NCBI RefSeq assembly: GCF_002250055.1
Contig: NZ_CP018866.1
Location: 2,286,501 to 2,350,500 of the forward strand
Length of the DNA: 64,000 bases
From: Sutcliffiella cohnii
Lineage (GTDB): Bacteria > Bacillota > Bacilli > Bacillales > Bacillaceae_I
Direction of reading: 5' to 3'
The notes under the pieces are model-generated. The model did no database searches. It was not told where the DNA came from and saw nothing but the letters and a program-made list of their open reading frames with translations. Both the position numbers and the translations under genes were made by a program. Below are positions 63,819 through 64,000 of the stretch, one piece after another (position 1 is the first letter of the stretch; each line of letters opens with the position of its first letter).

Positions 63819-64000
63819 ATGAATAAGCATAAAAAAATACTATTTGTTGGTGGTAAAGGCGGCGTTGGAAAATCAACAAGTGCAGCTGGTATTGCATTAA
63901 TGTTAGCGAAAGAACAACGCAAAACTTTGCTTGTTTCAACCGATCCCGCACATAATATTGGGGATATATTTCATAAAAAATTAAAAAACAGTGCGAAAGA
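63819..64000 (+). CDS. ArsA/GET3-family ATPase, N-terminal part
   Basis: The first 60 codons of an ATPase cut off by the window edge. The deviant Walker A is GGKGGVGKST (11-20), then TLLVSTDPAHNIGDIF (about 37-52), the A-loop/switch I of the ArsA/Get3 family. These ATPases pump arsenite with ArsB or deliver tail-anchored proteins. The preceding CC-ending gene 14 bases upstream suggests neither classical role. The rest of the protein is outside the window. Confidence 0.85.
   Translation, partial: MNKHKKILFVGGKGGVGKSTSAAGIALMLAKEQRKTLLVSTDPAHNIGDIFHKKLKNSAK

Overview
This 64 kb window is AT-rich chromosomal DNA from an endospore-forming member of the Bacillaceae. The evidence is typical Bacillus ribosome-binding sites (AGGAGG-like), TTG and GTG starts, CtsR operators upstream of clpE, spore-coat genes (cotX, cotW-like), a YhcN/YlaJ sporulation lipoprotein, sporulation-linked DUF1657/DUF421 genes, and homologues of B. 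subtilis ykpA, tcyP, nrnB, hxlR, pbpC, cstA and the ykoGHIJ set. I see no rRNA, tRNA, CRISPR array, prophage or insertion sequence. Genes lie in short units, most of them closed by clear intrinsic terminators.

Layout. 1-4.6 kb: the 3' end of a TelA-type gene, a YhcN-type lipoprotein, an alpha/beta hydrolase, a DUF2187 protein, a LysM/SleB-type wall hydrolase, a methyltransferase and a small protein. 4.6-6.8 kb: a YkpA-type ABC-F gene bracketed by two inverted copies of a GC-rich intergenic repeat; a deleted third copy lies at 14.8 kb. 6.8-17.1 kb: a cupredoxin, a DUF2935 protein with an apparent ATT start, cystine importer TcyP, an aldehyde dehydrogenase/DUF779 pair, an alarmone-hydrolase-like HD protein, RecQ, a polytopic membrane protein and MsrA. 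17.4-23.8 kb: nucleic-acid repair and turnover genes (NrnB, Fpg/Nei-like, endonuclease IV-like) with an MFS exporter and a frameshifted threonine aldolase. 24.1-26.2 kb: spore-coat genes and a manganese catalase.

26.3-39.2 kb: an oxidoreductase, a CAP-domain lipoprotein, an SF1 helicase with a degenerate phospholipase-D-like tail, a permuted P60-like hydrolase, a CdsA-like protein, a CoxG-like protein, an AlaX editing factor, a VOC protein, a Suv3-type helicase and a split ThrE exporter. 39.4-43.9 kb: D-amino-acid transaminase, DmpA-type peptidase and PBP3 run in one direction, which suggests D-amino-acid and cell-wall turnover. 44-49.5 kb: a YqeG-like phosphatase, ClpE, the DUF1657-DUF1657-DUF421 unit and a polysaccharide deacetylase. 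49.6-57.9 kb: SpeD, an HxlR-like regulator, a nitrilase-GNAT-GNAT operon, a luciferase-like oxidoreductase, YceI, a diacylglycerol-kinase-like protein, a patatin and a ComFB-like protein. 58.1-61.6 kb: a two-component system with two PepSY proteins. 61.7-64 kb: CstA, a small protein ending in Cys-Cys, and the start of an ArsA-type ATPase cut by the window edge.

The observations most worth following are the CstA/CC-terminal protein/ArsA neighbourhood, the DUF1657-DUF421 unit outside a spoVA operon, the helicase with an inactive-looking HKD tail, the probable ATT start, the threonine aldolase frameshift, the intergenic repeat family, and a near-perfect 23-bp palindrome next to the -10 box of the yceI promoter.
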